Both the position numbers and the translations under genes were made by a program. 64,000 nt of DNA from Pseudopedobacter sp035496935 (GTDB taxonomy: Bacteria; Bacteroidota; Bacteroidia; Sphingobacteriales; Sphingobacteriaceae), in NCBI GenBank assembly GCA_035496935.1, contig DATJED010000020.1, positions 85,139 through 149,138 on the forward strand, in the 5' to 3' direction. The notes beneath the pieces are model-generated. The model was given only the letters and a program-made list of their open reading frames with translations, did no database searches and had not been told where the DNA came from. This document shows positions 51,866 to 59,520 of this stretch, piece by piece. The stretch's first letter is position 1. Every line of letters starts with the position of its first letter.

Positions 51866-52780
51866 ATGAGAATTATATTTATGGGCACACCCGATTTTGC
51901 GGTGGCCTCTTTAAAAGCATTATTAAACGCAGGACAGAATATTGTTGCGGTGATTACCGCACCTGATAAACCTGCCGGTCGTGGACAAAAACTCAACGAA
52001 TCTGCGGTAAAAAAATTCGCCACAGAAAACAACCTAAATGTTTTACAACCGGAAAAGCTTAAAAACCCCGATTTTTTGCAACAGTTACAAGGCTTAAACG
52101 CGGATTTACAAGTAGTGGTTGCTTTTAGAATGTTGCCCGAAGCCGTTTGGGCAATGCCAAAATACGGTACAATTAATTTACATGCTTCTTTATTACCACA
52201 GTACAGAGGTGCCGCTCCTATCAACTGGGCAATTATTAACGGAGAAAAAGAAAGTGGCGTAACTACATTTTTCCTGAAACATGAAATTGATACCGGTGAT
52301 GTGCTGTTTTCTGAAAAGGTTGTTGTTACTGATGACATGACGGCCGGAGATTTACACGATGTTTTGATGGAAACCGGTGCTGGTTTGTTAACCAAAACAG
52401 TTTCGGCAATTGCAAACAACGATTACAAAGAAAAATCGCAATCAGCTTTTGACGAAAAGGAACTAAAACATGCACCCAAAATATTTAAGGAAGACTGTAA
52501 AATTGATTGGAACAACAGCAATGAAAAAGTTTATAATTTAATTAGAGGATTAAGTCCCTATCCTACAGCCTATACAAGCATTTTAGACAAAGGTCTTAAA
52601 ATTTATAAAGCAACACAAGAAAAAGTAAAACCAAGTATTGCACCCGGTGAATTTGAGAGCGACGGCAAAACCTACTTGAAATTTGCTACACAAGACGGCT
52701 TTATTTCCGTAAAAGAGATTCAGCAAGAGGGTAAAAAGAAAATGCTGATCGAGGATTTTTTGCGGGGTGTGAGGATTTAA
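51866..52780 (+). CDS. fmt: Methionyl-tRNA formyltransferase
   Basis: 304 residues, usual length. The formyl-transfer domain has IIFMGTPDFAVASLKAL at the start, the folate-site segment INLHASLLPQYRGAAPINWAIINGE near 107-131 with catalytic Asn/His, and IDTGDVLF near 144-151. The C-terminal OB-like tRNA-binding domain follows from about 205. It formylates initiator Met-tRNA. A dispersed repeat-like stretch (about 51755-51815) separates it from namZ. Confidence 0.96.
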   Translation: MRIIFMGTPDFAVASLKALLNAGQNIVAVITAPDKPAGRGQKLNESAVKKFATENNLNVLQPEKLKNPDFLQQLQGLNADLQVVVAFRMLPEAVWAMPKYGTINLHASLLPQYRGAAPINWAIINGEKESGVTTFFLKHEIDTGDVLFSEKVVVTDDMTAGDLHDVLMETGAGLLTKTVSAIANNDYKEKSQSAFDEKELKHAPKIFKEDCKIDWNNSNEKVYNLIRGLSPYPTAYTSILDKGLKIYKATQEKVKPSIAPGEFESDGKTYLKFATQDGFISVKEIQQEGKKKMLIEDFLRGVRI

Positions 52781-52800
52781 GGAGATCGTCAGAAATCAGG

Positions 52801-53172
52801 ATGATAAAAGAAATTGACAACCACTACCTGAACAAAGCGGAACCAAATAAAAGCTGCCTACTTGCCTTGCGAGCCACTATTCTTAAACAAGATCCAAATA
52901 TTACTGAAACAATTAAATACGGAATGCCCTGCTTCTGCTACAAGAAAAAAATGTTTTGTTACTTGTGGACAGATAAAAAAACGGAAGAGCCTTATATTCT
53001 TATCGTAGAAGGAAAGCACCTTGATCACCCTAAATTAAAAGCAGAAGGACGTTCAAGAATGAAGATTTTGCGAGTGGATCCAAATAAAGATTTGCCCATA
53101 AAAACCATCGAGTGCCTTTTGCAAAAAACCTTAGATTTATACAGAAAAGGTATTATAAAACTCAAAGAATAA
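52801..53172 (+). CDS. DUF1801 / YdhG-like domain protein
   Basis: 123 residues. It has the small alpha/beta DUF1801 pattern: an N-terminal helix, KQDPNITETIKYGMPCFCYKKKMFCYLW near 23-50, and a basic C-terminal half (RSRMKILRVDPNKDLPI). The function of the family is not established; it is distantly iron-chaperone-like. It follows fmt by 20 bases and may be cotranscribed. Confidence 0.75.
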   Translation: MIKEIDNHYLNKAEPNKSCLLALRATILKQDPNITETIKYGMPCFCYKKKMFCYLWTDKKTEEPYILIVEGKHLDHPKLKAEGRSRMKILRVDPNKDLPIKTIECLLQKTLDLYRKGIIKLKE

Positions 53173-53285
53173 GAAGCAAAAAGAGCCATCCGTAACTAAT
53201 AACATCCTTAAAAAACGCTTCAGCTTTTAAATCAAAGTATCGGATCAAACGAAAATTGCGTATTAGCGTAAAAAGCTAAATAGAA

Positions 53286-53927
53286 ATGAAAAAAACTAAA
53301 CTACTATTAAGTGTCTTGACGCTAAGCTTAATACTTTTCAGCTGTAAAAAGGAACAAGGAGATAAAGAAAAAATTGTTGAAATGACAATATATCCTGAAA
53401 CAGGATATGGCGCTGCTCTTATGAGTGATATTTGGACCGAACCCCTGGTATTTTCGGATTCTGATAATCCTCAAAAACAGGTATTGAACAGTATCATTAC
53501 AGAAGGTTTTGATTATGATTACGAAAGAGGTTACGAGTATAAATATCAAGTAAAAAAGGTACGGATGAAAAACCCTCCAAAGGATGTTTCCTCCATTAAG
53601 TACGTTTTCATTAAACGTATTTCAAGAAGAAAAGTAATAACCACCGACAGTGAAAAGGACATGCAAATTTTGGTTTCGCCAGAGACTGTAAAGTTTACGC
53701 CTAAATTCCCCAGCGAATATGAAAGCGATGGAAGGTTAAAAGTTTACGACGCATTACGTGTAAACGAAACCAATACCAACAATTGGATGGCAATTCGTAG
53801 CATAGAAGGCTTTGATTTTGAACCCGGTTATGAATACTCGCTAAATGTGAAAAGAATAACCAAGGCTGCGCCCTATTCTGTAAAATACGTATTGGTGAGT
53901 ATCTTATCTAAACAGAAGAAGAACTAA
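53286..53927 (+). CDS. DUF4377-type lipoprotein
   Basis: 213 residues with a lipoprotein signal (SLILFSCKKEQ, Cys near 21). Two related repeats carry the DUF4377 consensus: EGFDYDYERGYEYKYQVKKVRMKNPP near 74-99 and EGFDFEPGYEYSLNVKRI near 173-190, each followed by SxxYVFxxxxSRxK/SKQK. This is a common Bacteroidota surface or periplasmic lipoprotein domain of unknown role, usually one or two copies per protein. Confidence 0.78.
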   Translation: MKKTKLLLSVLTLSLILFSCKKEQGDKEKIVEMTIYPETGYGAALMSDIWTEPLVFSDSDNPQKQVLNSIITEGFDYDYERGYEYKYQVKKVRMKNPPKDVSSIKYVFIKRISRRKVITTDSEKDMQILVSPETVKFTPKFPSEYESDGRLKVYDALRVNETNTNNWMAIRSIEGFDFEPGYEYSLNVKRITKAAPYSVKYVLVSILSKQKKN

Positions 53928-53952
53928 AATTGAAGGTTTTGATTTAAATAGA

Positions 53953-55302
53953 TTACTTGTCGACAATAAATTCCTTGTAGCCTAAATCAGGTGCAGTATT
54001 ATTAAACGGAAAGCCCATATCTGTTCCTGCATCAATAAGGTCGCTATCAGGAACCAGTTTCATAAAATCTATATCCGGCAAACTTCCATCAGTCTTTCTA
54101 GGTTTTGTTAATAAATTGAAATCAAGACTTACAAAATCGCTACTATTAACCGTTACCGGTAAATCAAAATAATTGTGGGATAAATCGCATGTTGCGATAT
54201 CTATTTTTGCAATTTCTTGTCCCCTAGCATTAAAACCCAAATTATTCCGCATCACATGACCATAACCCGGTACATCAGTAAGGTAATCAGTAACAGTAGT
54301 GGCTTTCCTGTTAAGCATATTGTAATTATTACCATTTTGAAAAGCTGTATTGTTGTACCAATTGCTTCCGCCCAAATGGTGATTGGCGTAAAAACCGTTA
54401 CTCTTATTTTTAACTGCTAAACAATATTGAATTGTATTACGGGGAATTATTGTTGGCAATTTATCCAATCTAGTCGCTCCATATCCGCCTGCTTTAAATC
54501 CATTTCCATCACCTAAGCTCGAAAAAGCAGTAGAATAGCCGTTATAAAATGCCCAACAATTATCGAACACAGTAGCTGCTTTGGCATTTATACAATCATA
54601 ACCGTCATCACTGTTGAACCAAGCCCTACATCCCCTGAAAACATTGCCAAAATCGGTTGAACCAGAAGGATGATTGCCAAAGCCATCGGTATTACCTCCC
54701 AATTTGTTTTGTGAAGTATAATCATGGTTATTGTAGGCGTCGCAATTAAGAATTAGGTTATTGGCGCCTTTAGTGAGGTAAAAACCTATCGCTTGCCCAT
54801 CATGCATACTTAGCTGTTCGTAAATATTATTGGATCCCTGGTTTTCAAAACATGCTGATTGCGTATGCCCAGTAAGGGTAACTTGAACACCAATAACGTG
54901 TATTCCTTTAAGGTGAATATAAGATCCCATAACTTCAAATGCATTGATACGCAAACCTACCGGTTTAACGTTTTGATAATCAAAAACCGGGATCTCTCCC
55001 GGATATGCCCAATAATTAATTCGGAGCCCTTGCGTACCACTTTTATCTAGATAAGTTACATAGGCCCACGCTTTCTCTTTTTTGGCTATCATATCTTCCG
55101 TCATCGTGTAAATTCCGCCTCTTATATAAACGGTGTCACCAGCCGAAACAGCAACTTGAGCTCGTTGCACAGTTAAAAAAGGAGAATCAATAGTTCCCTT
55201 ATTGGTGTTTTTTCCGGTTGTAGCTACATAAATTTTCGCGGAATACGCAAAAAGTGAAAACAAGCTTAAGCAAGCCGCAAAAAAGAGTTTAAGTTTTCGC
55301 AT
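53953..55302 (-). CDS. Right-handed beta-helix pectate lyase-like protein (PL9 type)
   Basis: 449 residues with a signal peptide (LFFAACLSLFSLFAYSA). A long parallel beta-helix follows. The PL9 calcium and catalytic residues are all present: Asp206 in NTDGFG, Asp232, Asp233 and Asp236 in GCRAWFNSDDGYD, and the catalytic Lys270 in NGFKAGGYG. In characterised Pel9A the equivalents are three Asp after CRAW and a Lys in the same NGFK(A)GG context. It would cleave pectate or rhamnogalacturonan-type chains by beta-elimination outside the cell. No SusC/D pair or other PUL genes are adjacent. Confidence 0.85.
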   Translation of the reverse strand: MRKLKLFFAACLSLFSLFAYSAKIYVATTGKNTNKGTIDSPFLTVQRAQVAVSAGDTVYIRGGIYTMTEDMIAKKEKAWAYVTYLDKSGTQGLRINYWAYPGEIPVFDYQNVKPVGLRINAFEVMGSYIHLKGIHVIGVQVTLTGHTQSACFENQGSNNIYEQLSMHDGQAIGFYLTKGANNLILNCDAYNNHDYTSQNKLGGNTDGFGNHPSGSTDFGNVFRGCRAWFNSDDGYDCINAKAATVFDNCWAFYNGYSTAFSSLGDGNGFKAGGYGATRLDKLPTIIPRNTIQYCLAVKNKSNGFYANHHLGGSNWYNNTAFQNGNNYNMLNRKATTVTDYLTDVPGYGHVMRNNLGFNARGQEIAKIDIATCDLSHNYFDLPVTVNSSDFVSLDFNLLTKPRKTDGSLPDIDFMKLVPDSDLIDAGTDMGFPFNNTAPDLGYKEFIVDK

Positions 55303-55495
55303 TGCTTTAAATTTATAGTTATATCATGGCATTAAACAGCCTTTAAGGCATGATTTAGGTTTATATTTTATGCAATTTGGATATATTCCACCAAAGGTTT
55401 GTCCTGTACCATCCTGAAATCATCAGACAGAATCAGAAAATCTTTTATCCGATAATTGATTGGTAAAACCCTCATAAATAAAGATATTTGCGCCA

Positions 55496-56662
55496 ATGGA
55501 AGCGAAGAAAATAGGCATTACAGGTTGGGGAAGTGTTTCGGCTTTGGGTTTTGATAAAAAAGAAATTTGGCAGAGCTACTTAAATGAAAATCATTATTTA
55601 AAAAAACAACTTTTTCTACAACAGGAAGATTGGTGTGCCCCTTTAAGCGACAGATCCAAAGAAGTAATTAACAGCATTTACCATCAGAAACAAGCCTATA
55701 AAAACCTGGATCCAAGTGTTATTTATGCCATTTATGCTTCCAGGTTAGCGGTAAAAGATGCTGATTGGGCGAATAATAAAGAGTTTGGGATAAATATTGG
55801 CTCGTCCAGAGGGGCAACCACCGTTTTTGAAAAATACCATGCGGATTTTATAGCGAGCAAAGAAACAGAAACTTATCCCCTTTGTTCGCCTTCAACAACT
55901 TTAGGAAATATCGCCAGTTGGGTAGCTACAGATTTAGGCTCAGAAGGTCCGACAATATCGCATTCTATTACTTGTAGCACTGCTTTACACGCAATTATTA
56001 ATGCAGTAGTTTGGATTAGTTCTGGCTATGCTGATTATTTTTTAGCCGGAGGAAGCGAAGCGCCTCTAACTCCTTTTACCTTGGCGCAGATGAAAGCTTT
56101 AAAAATCTACTCAAGCTTAACCGAGGGCTTCCCTTGCAGAGCAATGGATTTAGAAAAGCAAAAAAGCAGCATGATTTTAGGTGAAGGCGCAGCCTGTTTT
56201 AGCTTGGAGGCAAACCCAGAAAATTCAATTGCAAATATCACGGGCATCGGTTATGGCGTTGAAATCATCAAAAACGGAGCTTCTTTATCTGCCGATGCAG
56301 CATGTATGCAAAAAGCTATGCTAAAAGCGTTAAAAAATCACGATCCAAAATCTGTTGATGTTGTAATTATGCACTCACCTGGAACAGTTTTAGGGGATAT
56401 TGCCGAGATGCGGGCGATTGAAGCTGTTTTTGGTAGCACTCTCCCTTTATTAACCTGCAACAAATGGAAATTGGGACATACTTTTGGAGCTTCTGGTGCG
56501 CTAAGCTTAGAAATGGGACTTTTAATGTTACAACATAACCAATTTATCGCTCCTCCCTATCTTGAACCGAAAACGCAAAATAAAGACCTCAAAAAAATAA
56601 TGATTAATGCGGTTGGCTTTGGTGGGAATGCTGCGAGTATTGTTATTGAAAAAGAGGGTTAG
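55496..56662 (+). CDS. Orphan beta-ketoacyl synthase (FabF-like)
   Basis: 388 residues, thiolase fold. The catalytic triad is intact: Cys in ITCSTALHA near 162-165, His in MHSPGTVLGD near 298-307 (consensus HGTGT), and His in KWKLGHTFGASGA near 323-335. GFGGNAASIVIE closes the fold. It has unusual residues around the active site compared with FabB/FabF (CSTA for CSSG; HSPGT for HGTGT). No acyl carrier protein or other pathway gene is next to it; flanks are repeats and a lyase. It may serve a specialised lipid or pigment pathway encoded elsewhere. Confidence 0.82.
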   Translation: MEAKKIGITGWGSVSALGFDKKEIWQSYLNENHYLKKQLFLQQEDWCAPLSDRSKEVINSIYHQKQAYKNLDPSVIYAIYASRLAVKDADWANNKEFGINIGSSRGATTVFEKYHADFIASKETETYPLCSPSTTLGNIASWVATDLGSEGPTISHSITCSTALHAIINAVVWISSGYADYFLAGGSEAPLTPFTLAQMKALKIYSSLTEGFPCRAMDLEKQKSSMILGEGAACFSLEANPENSIANITGIGYGVEIIKNGASLSADAACMQKAMLKALKNHDPKSVDVVIMHSPGTVLGDIAEMRAIEAVFGSTLPLLTCNKWKLGHTFGASGALSLEMGLLMLQHNQFIAPPYLEPKTQNKDLKKIMINAVGFGGNAASIVIEKEG

Positions 56663-56682
56663 TTCTTTTCTGTTTTTGTAGC

Positions 56683-57390
56683 CTTTGTTAGTAGCTGCTT
56701 TCCTTTTTTTAACGGGGCATTGCGCTCCGCCAGCTGGCGGAGCGGCAATCTCTGTGTTCTTTTGCGCTAGCCGTTGTTCGTTTTCTTGTGATTGAATTAG
56801 AATTTTGTTTTTGAAATTACCCGGCTCATTGCCGCCGGAAGGGCTATTTCTTTTTAGGTAAAATTGCGAAGCACTCTTGAGGGCAAATAAAAAAATATAA
56901 AATCCGAAAAAAGAAACAAAAATCCCTTTTTATCGCACAGGTGCTTTGGGCGCAATTCCACTGCACATCAGAAAATCAAGTGCGCTGATTTTTTCATTTA
57001 TTTTTATTTTTTATTTAGGCATTCAAGAAGGCGGAGCCTTTTTACTCGTTCAGTGCTTAAACAATGTCAGTGCAAACCAGACGTAAAACCGCTTTCGCTA
57101 TAGGCTTGGTAGTGCTTAACGTTTGTTCACTGCTTCTGATTTTCTGATCTCCCGGCACTCCCCTCGCTCCTTGTATTGTGGAAACTAAACGAAGTTATTC
57201 TATAAGCAGAGCCACCAGCAAATCCGGCCTCTGAATGTTTGGATTGGAGCCCGATAAATCTTTTGCACTTCCTTATATAAACAGACAGACAGACAGACAG
57301 GCATCAGCAATCCGCAAAAGTGTTGCAGAAACTTTGGCTAAAACACTACCGTTCGCGACTTGGATTACACTAGAAACGCCGTGAGGCAAT
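56683..57390. repeat. Long non-coding repeat family, copy C (longest)
   Basis: About 700 bases. From the left: CATTGCGC with the TCCGCCAGCTGGCGGA palindrome (56726-56741), ACCCGGCTCATTGCCGCCGG near 56818-56838, an A-rich insert (56870-56935) absent from B, then the blocks shared with B (TCGCACAGGTGCTTTGGGCG; GACGTAAAACCGCTTTCGCT; TAGGCTTGGTAGTGCTTAAC) with a second insert near 56985-57045. The 3' block shared with A follows (CTCTGAATGTTTGGATTGGA; CATCAGCAATCCGCA; AGTGTTGCAGAAACTT). It holds a five-unit ACAG microsatellite. No coding frame. It fills the gap between the ketoacyl synthase and DUF6122 genes. Confidence 0.8.
57281..57300. repeat. ACAG tetranucleotide microsatellite
   Basis: Five exact ACAG units within copy C of the long repeat. 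The same position in copy A (near 48486-48494) has only two, so the tract has expanded or contracted between copies. Confidence 0.9.
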
Positions 57391-57447
57391 TTTATTTAAT
57401 AAACCTCATAATATATCTTTAAATTTAAAGCGCTTTCAAATTAAAAA

Positions 57448-57816
57448 ATGCAACCTGTAATCCATTACGCTTTACATTTTATCGCACCGTTTTTTATCGC
57501 TTTTTATTTTTTTAGAGACGACTGGAAAAAGGCTTATTTAATTTTAATCGCTACGATGTTGATTGATCTGGACCATCTTTTAGCCACACCGATATTTGAG
57601 CCAGACCGTTGTAGCATAGGTTTTCACCCCTTGCATAGTTTTTATATTATCCCTGTTTATTTTATTTTACTGTTTTTCCGTAAACCGTTTAATATCATCG
57701 GAATCGGTTTAGTTTTTCATGTTTTTACGGATGCTTTAGATTGCTTGATGACGTTTAGTCATTGCCAAACTTGCCATATCAGTAACTTATTTTTGGTCTT
57801 TCCATTCTTAAATTAA
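57448..57816 (+). CDS. DUF6122 family membrane protein
   Basis: 122 residues, about four membrane helices. His/Asp-rich motifs recur in this family: IHYALHFIAPFFIAFYFF at the start, IDLDHLLATPIF near 39-50, GFHPLHSFY near 59-67 and VFHVFTDALDC near 91-101. The spaced His and Asp residues resemble membrane metal-dependent hydrolases such as the YdjM type. Role unknown. Confidence 0.8.
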   Translation: MQPVIHYALHFIAPFFIAFYFFRDDWKKAYLILIATMLIDLDHLLATPIFEPDRCSIGFHPLHSFYIIPVYFILLFFRKPFNIIGIGLVFHVFTDALDCLMTFSHCQTCHISNLFLVFPFLN

Positions 57817-57893
57817 AAAAGAACAATCAAACTTTAAGCTTCTTAAAAGTTTGCGACTAAGGTTTGTACTATGATTTTCGTATCATTGCAACA

Positions 57894-58238
57894 ATGAAGT
57901 TGTTGCTAAGAATAGTTGTAATCGTAATTTTTGGTGCTGTATTCAACACCAAGGCTTCATTTGCGCTCCAAAATGGAGCAACTCAAAAGAGCAGCCCACA
58001 GCAAGAGCTCAAACAAGTTGAAACTTCTGGTGTAAACGCGGCATTTTTAGAGCATTCAAGGATATTGTTTTCGGCACACTCGGAAAATATACCAAATTCT
58101 GCTCCTGCGCTGTTTACTTTCGGAATCGTCTTCGGTTTTACGCGTATCATTTCGGATAACATTTATCAGAAAAAGCTAAAAATGCTGAGACAGCGCTGGC
58201 TGTGGCTTATCTTATTCCCTTTTCACTCTTTTGATTAA
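57894..58238 (+). CDS. Uncharacterised small protein with signal peptide
   Basis: About 114 residues from the ATG at 57894 (a TTG at 57864 would add ten residues before the signal). A signal peptide (LLLRIVVIVIFGAVF) is followed by a Gln/Ser-rich segment and then a second hydrophobic stretch near 70-85 (SAPALFTFGIVFGF) and a basic tail ending in an aromatic WLILFPFHSFD. I do not recognise it. Confidence 0.55.
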   Translation: MKLLLRIVVIVIFGAVFNTKASFALQNGATQKSSPQQELKQVETSGVNAAFLEHSRILFSAHSENIPNSAPALFTFGIVFGFTRIISDNIYQKKLKMLRQRWLWLILFPFHSFD

Positions 58239-58364
58239 AATGCAAACCGTTGCCCTTCCCTTTTTTACAGGAGATTCCGGCATTGCTGCATAGAAATTCG
58301 TTTAGAATTTCCGATAATTCATTTATGTCGCTACTGGCGGCAATCACTCACTAAAACTCTAAAA

Positions 58365-58820
58365 ATGACAAATATACTAGAGAATAGCCTTGTTATGGCC
58401 GTTCTTGTTGCACTCATATTAATTCCGGTGTTTATCATCAAAAGAAATAACAAAAAAAAGAAACAGGTTTTAATCCAAAGTAAAATTGAAAAAATTACTT
58501 CGGAAAATAATCTTACACTTACCCATACAGACAGTGCAATGAACTTTTTAATTGCCTGTTCCGCCGATCATAAACTGTTATTTCTAAGCCTGATCGATTT
58601 TACCTATGAAATAATTGAACTTGAAAAAGTTATAAATGTTAAAGACGACATCGATTACAACGGCAAAGAAGTGAAAAGCGTTCAGCTTGTATTGACTTTC
58701 AACAGTGGTGTAAATAAAAATATTTCTTTTTATAAGCAGTATAATGATAGCGAAGGCGAGCTTTCCGCAGTAAAAAAACTAGCTGCTAAATGGGCGTTAT
58801 TATTGAAGCCTGCTGTTTAA
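58365..58820 (+). CDS. Uncharacterised membrane-anchored protein
   Basis: 151 residues. An N-terminal membrane helix (about 8-25, LVMAVLVALILIPVFII) is followed by a basic RNNKKKKQ stop-transfer segment, then a cytoplasmic alpha/beta domain (about 35-148) with ACSADHKLLFLSL and ELEKVINVKDDIDY. It looks like a small PH-like or sensory domain on a membrane anchor. No known family recognised. A strong terminator follows. Confidence 0.65.
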   Translation: MTNILENSLVMAVLVALILIPVFIIKRNNKKKKQVLIQSKIEKITSENNLTLTHTDSAMNFLIACSADHKLLFLSLIDFTYEIIELEKVINVKDDIDYNGKEVKSVQLVLTFNSGVNKNISFYKQYNDSEGELSAVKKLAAKWALLLKPAV

Positions 58821-58824
58821 CTGA

Positions 58825-58858
58825 AAAAAGCCTTTTGCTAAGATGCAAAAGGCTTTTT
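58825..58858 (+). terminator. Strong rho-independent terminator
   Basis: AAAAAGCCTTTTGC (58825-58838) and GCAAAAGGCTTTTT (58845-58858) form a perfect 14-bp stem with a TAAGAT loop, 5 bases after the stop. The A-rich left and T-rich right arms make it usable from both strands, but the next minus-strand gene ends at 58900, so it may serve both. Confidence 0.9.
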
Positions 58859-58899
58859 GAATTTTAAAAAAATGATTTTAATGTGGACTTGTTTAAATC

Positions 58900-59511
58900 C
58901 TATTCTTTTATCAGCTCTTCAATTTGTTTCACAAACTTTTCTGTACCATAATCGGCAAAGCCTTCGTGTTTAAACCGCACTTTACCTTTTTTATCCAGTA
59001 CAATTGTGGTAGGTAGCGCTCCGGTGTAAATTTCGCTTGGAACATTGCCTCTGCTTTTGTAAAAAGGCACAGAATACTTTTCCTTTTGGAGATAACCATC
59101 TGCAGCAGCAGGATCACTATCCTCATTAATCATTAAAAAGAAAACGTTGGGATTGTTTTTGAATTTTGAATAGAGTTTTTCTATGGATGGGAATTCGGCT
59201 CTGCATGGCGGACACCATGACGCCCAAAAATTGATAAAGACTACCTTCCCTCGCAACGAGGAGGTATTTTGCACATTTCCGTTATGGTCTGTGAAATCAA
59301 AATCTACAGCTGAGAGGTCTGAAGTAGCGGAACGCTTATCCTCAATACTGGCATTGAACAATCCGGTGCGCATTAATTGCCGTAACACAAACGATTTTAC
59401 GTCGGGGCTAACCAGCATAAGCACAATTGCAATCCCCATAAGCACAGAAAAACCGTTTTTGCGGAGGAATTGCCAAAATTTATTTGCTGAAGATTTTTCT
59501 TTTGACATCAT
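58900..59511 (-). CDS. TlpA-family thioredoxin-like protein, membrane-anchored
   Basis: 203 residues. One N-terminal membrane helix (about 17-35) is followed by a periplasmic thioredoxin fold with the CPPC active site in FINFWASWCPPCRAEFPS near 92-109 and the cis-Pro loop GALPTTIVLD near 163-172. It probably keeps cysteines reduced outside the cytoplasm, for example for cytochrome c maturation. Located 9 bases after the FAD-linked oxidase gene, so it is in one operon with it and folB. Confidence 0.9.
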   Translation of the reverse strand: MMSKEKSSANKFWQFLRKNGFSVLMGIAIVLMLVSPDVKSFVLRQLMRTGLFNASIEDKRSATSDLSAVDFDFTDHNGNVQNTSSLRGKVVFINFWASWCPPCRAEFPSIEKLYSKFKNNPNVFFLMINEDSDPAAADGYLQKEKYSVPFYKSRGNVPSEIYTGALPTTIVLDKKGKVRFKHEGFADYGTEKFVKQIEELIKE

Positions 59512-59520
59512 TTAATGATT

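Noticed and set aside
57281..57300. Phase-variation switch from the ACAG tract
   Set aside because: The tract is not in a coding frame or close to a promoter of a recognisable gene.
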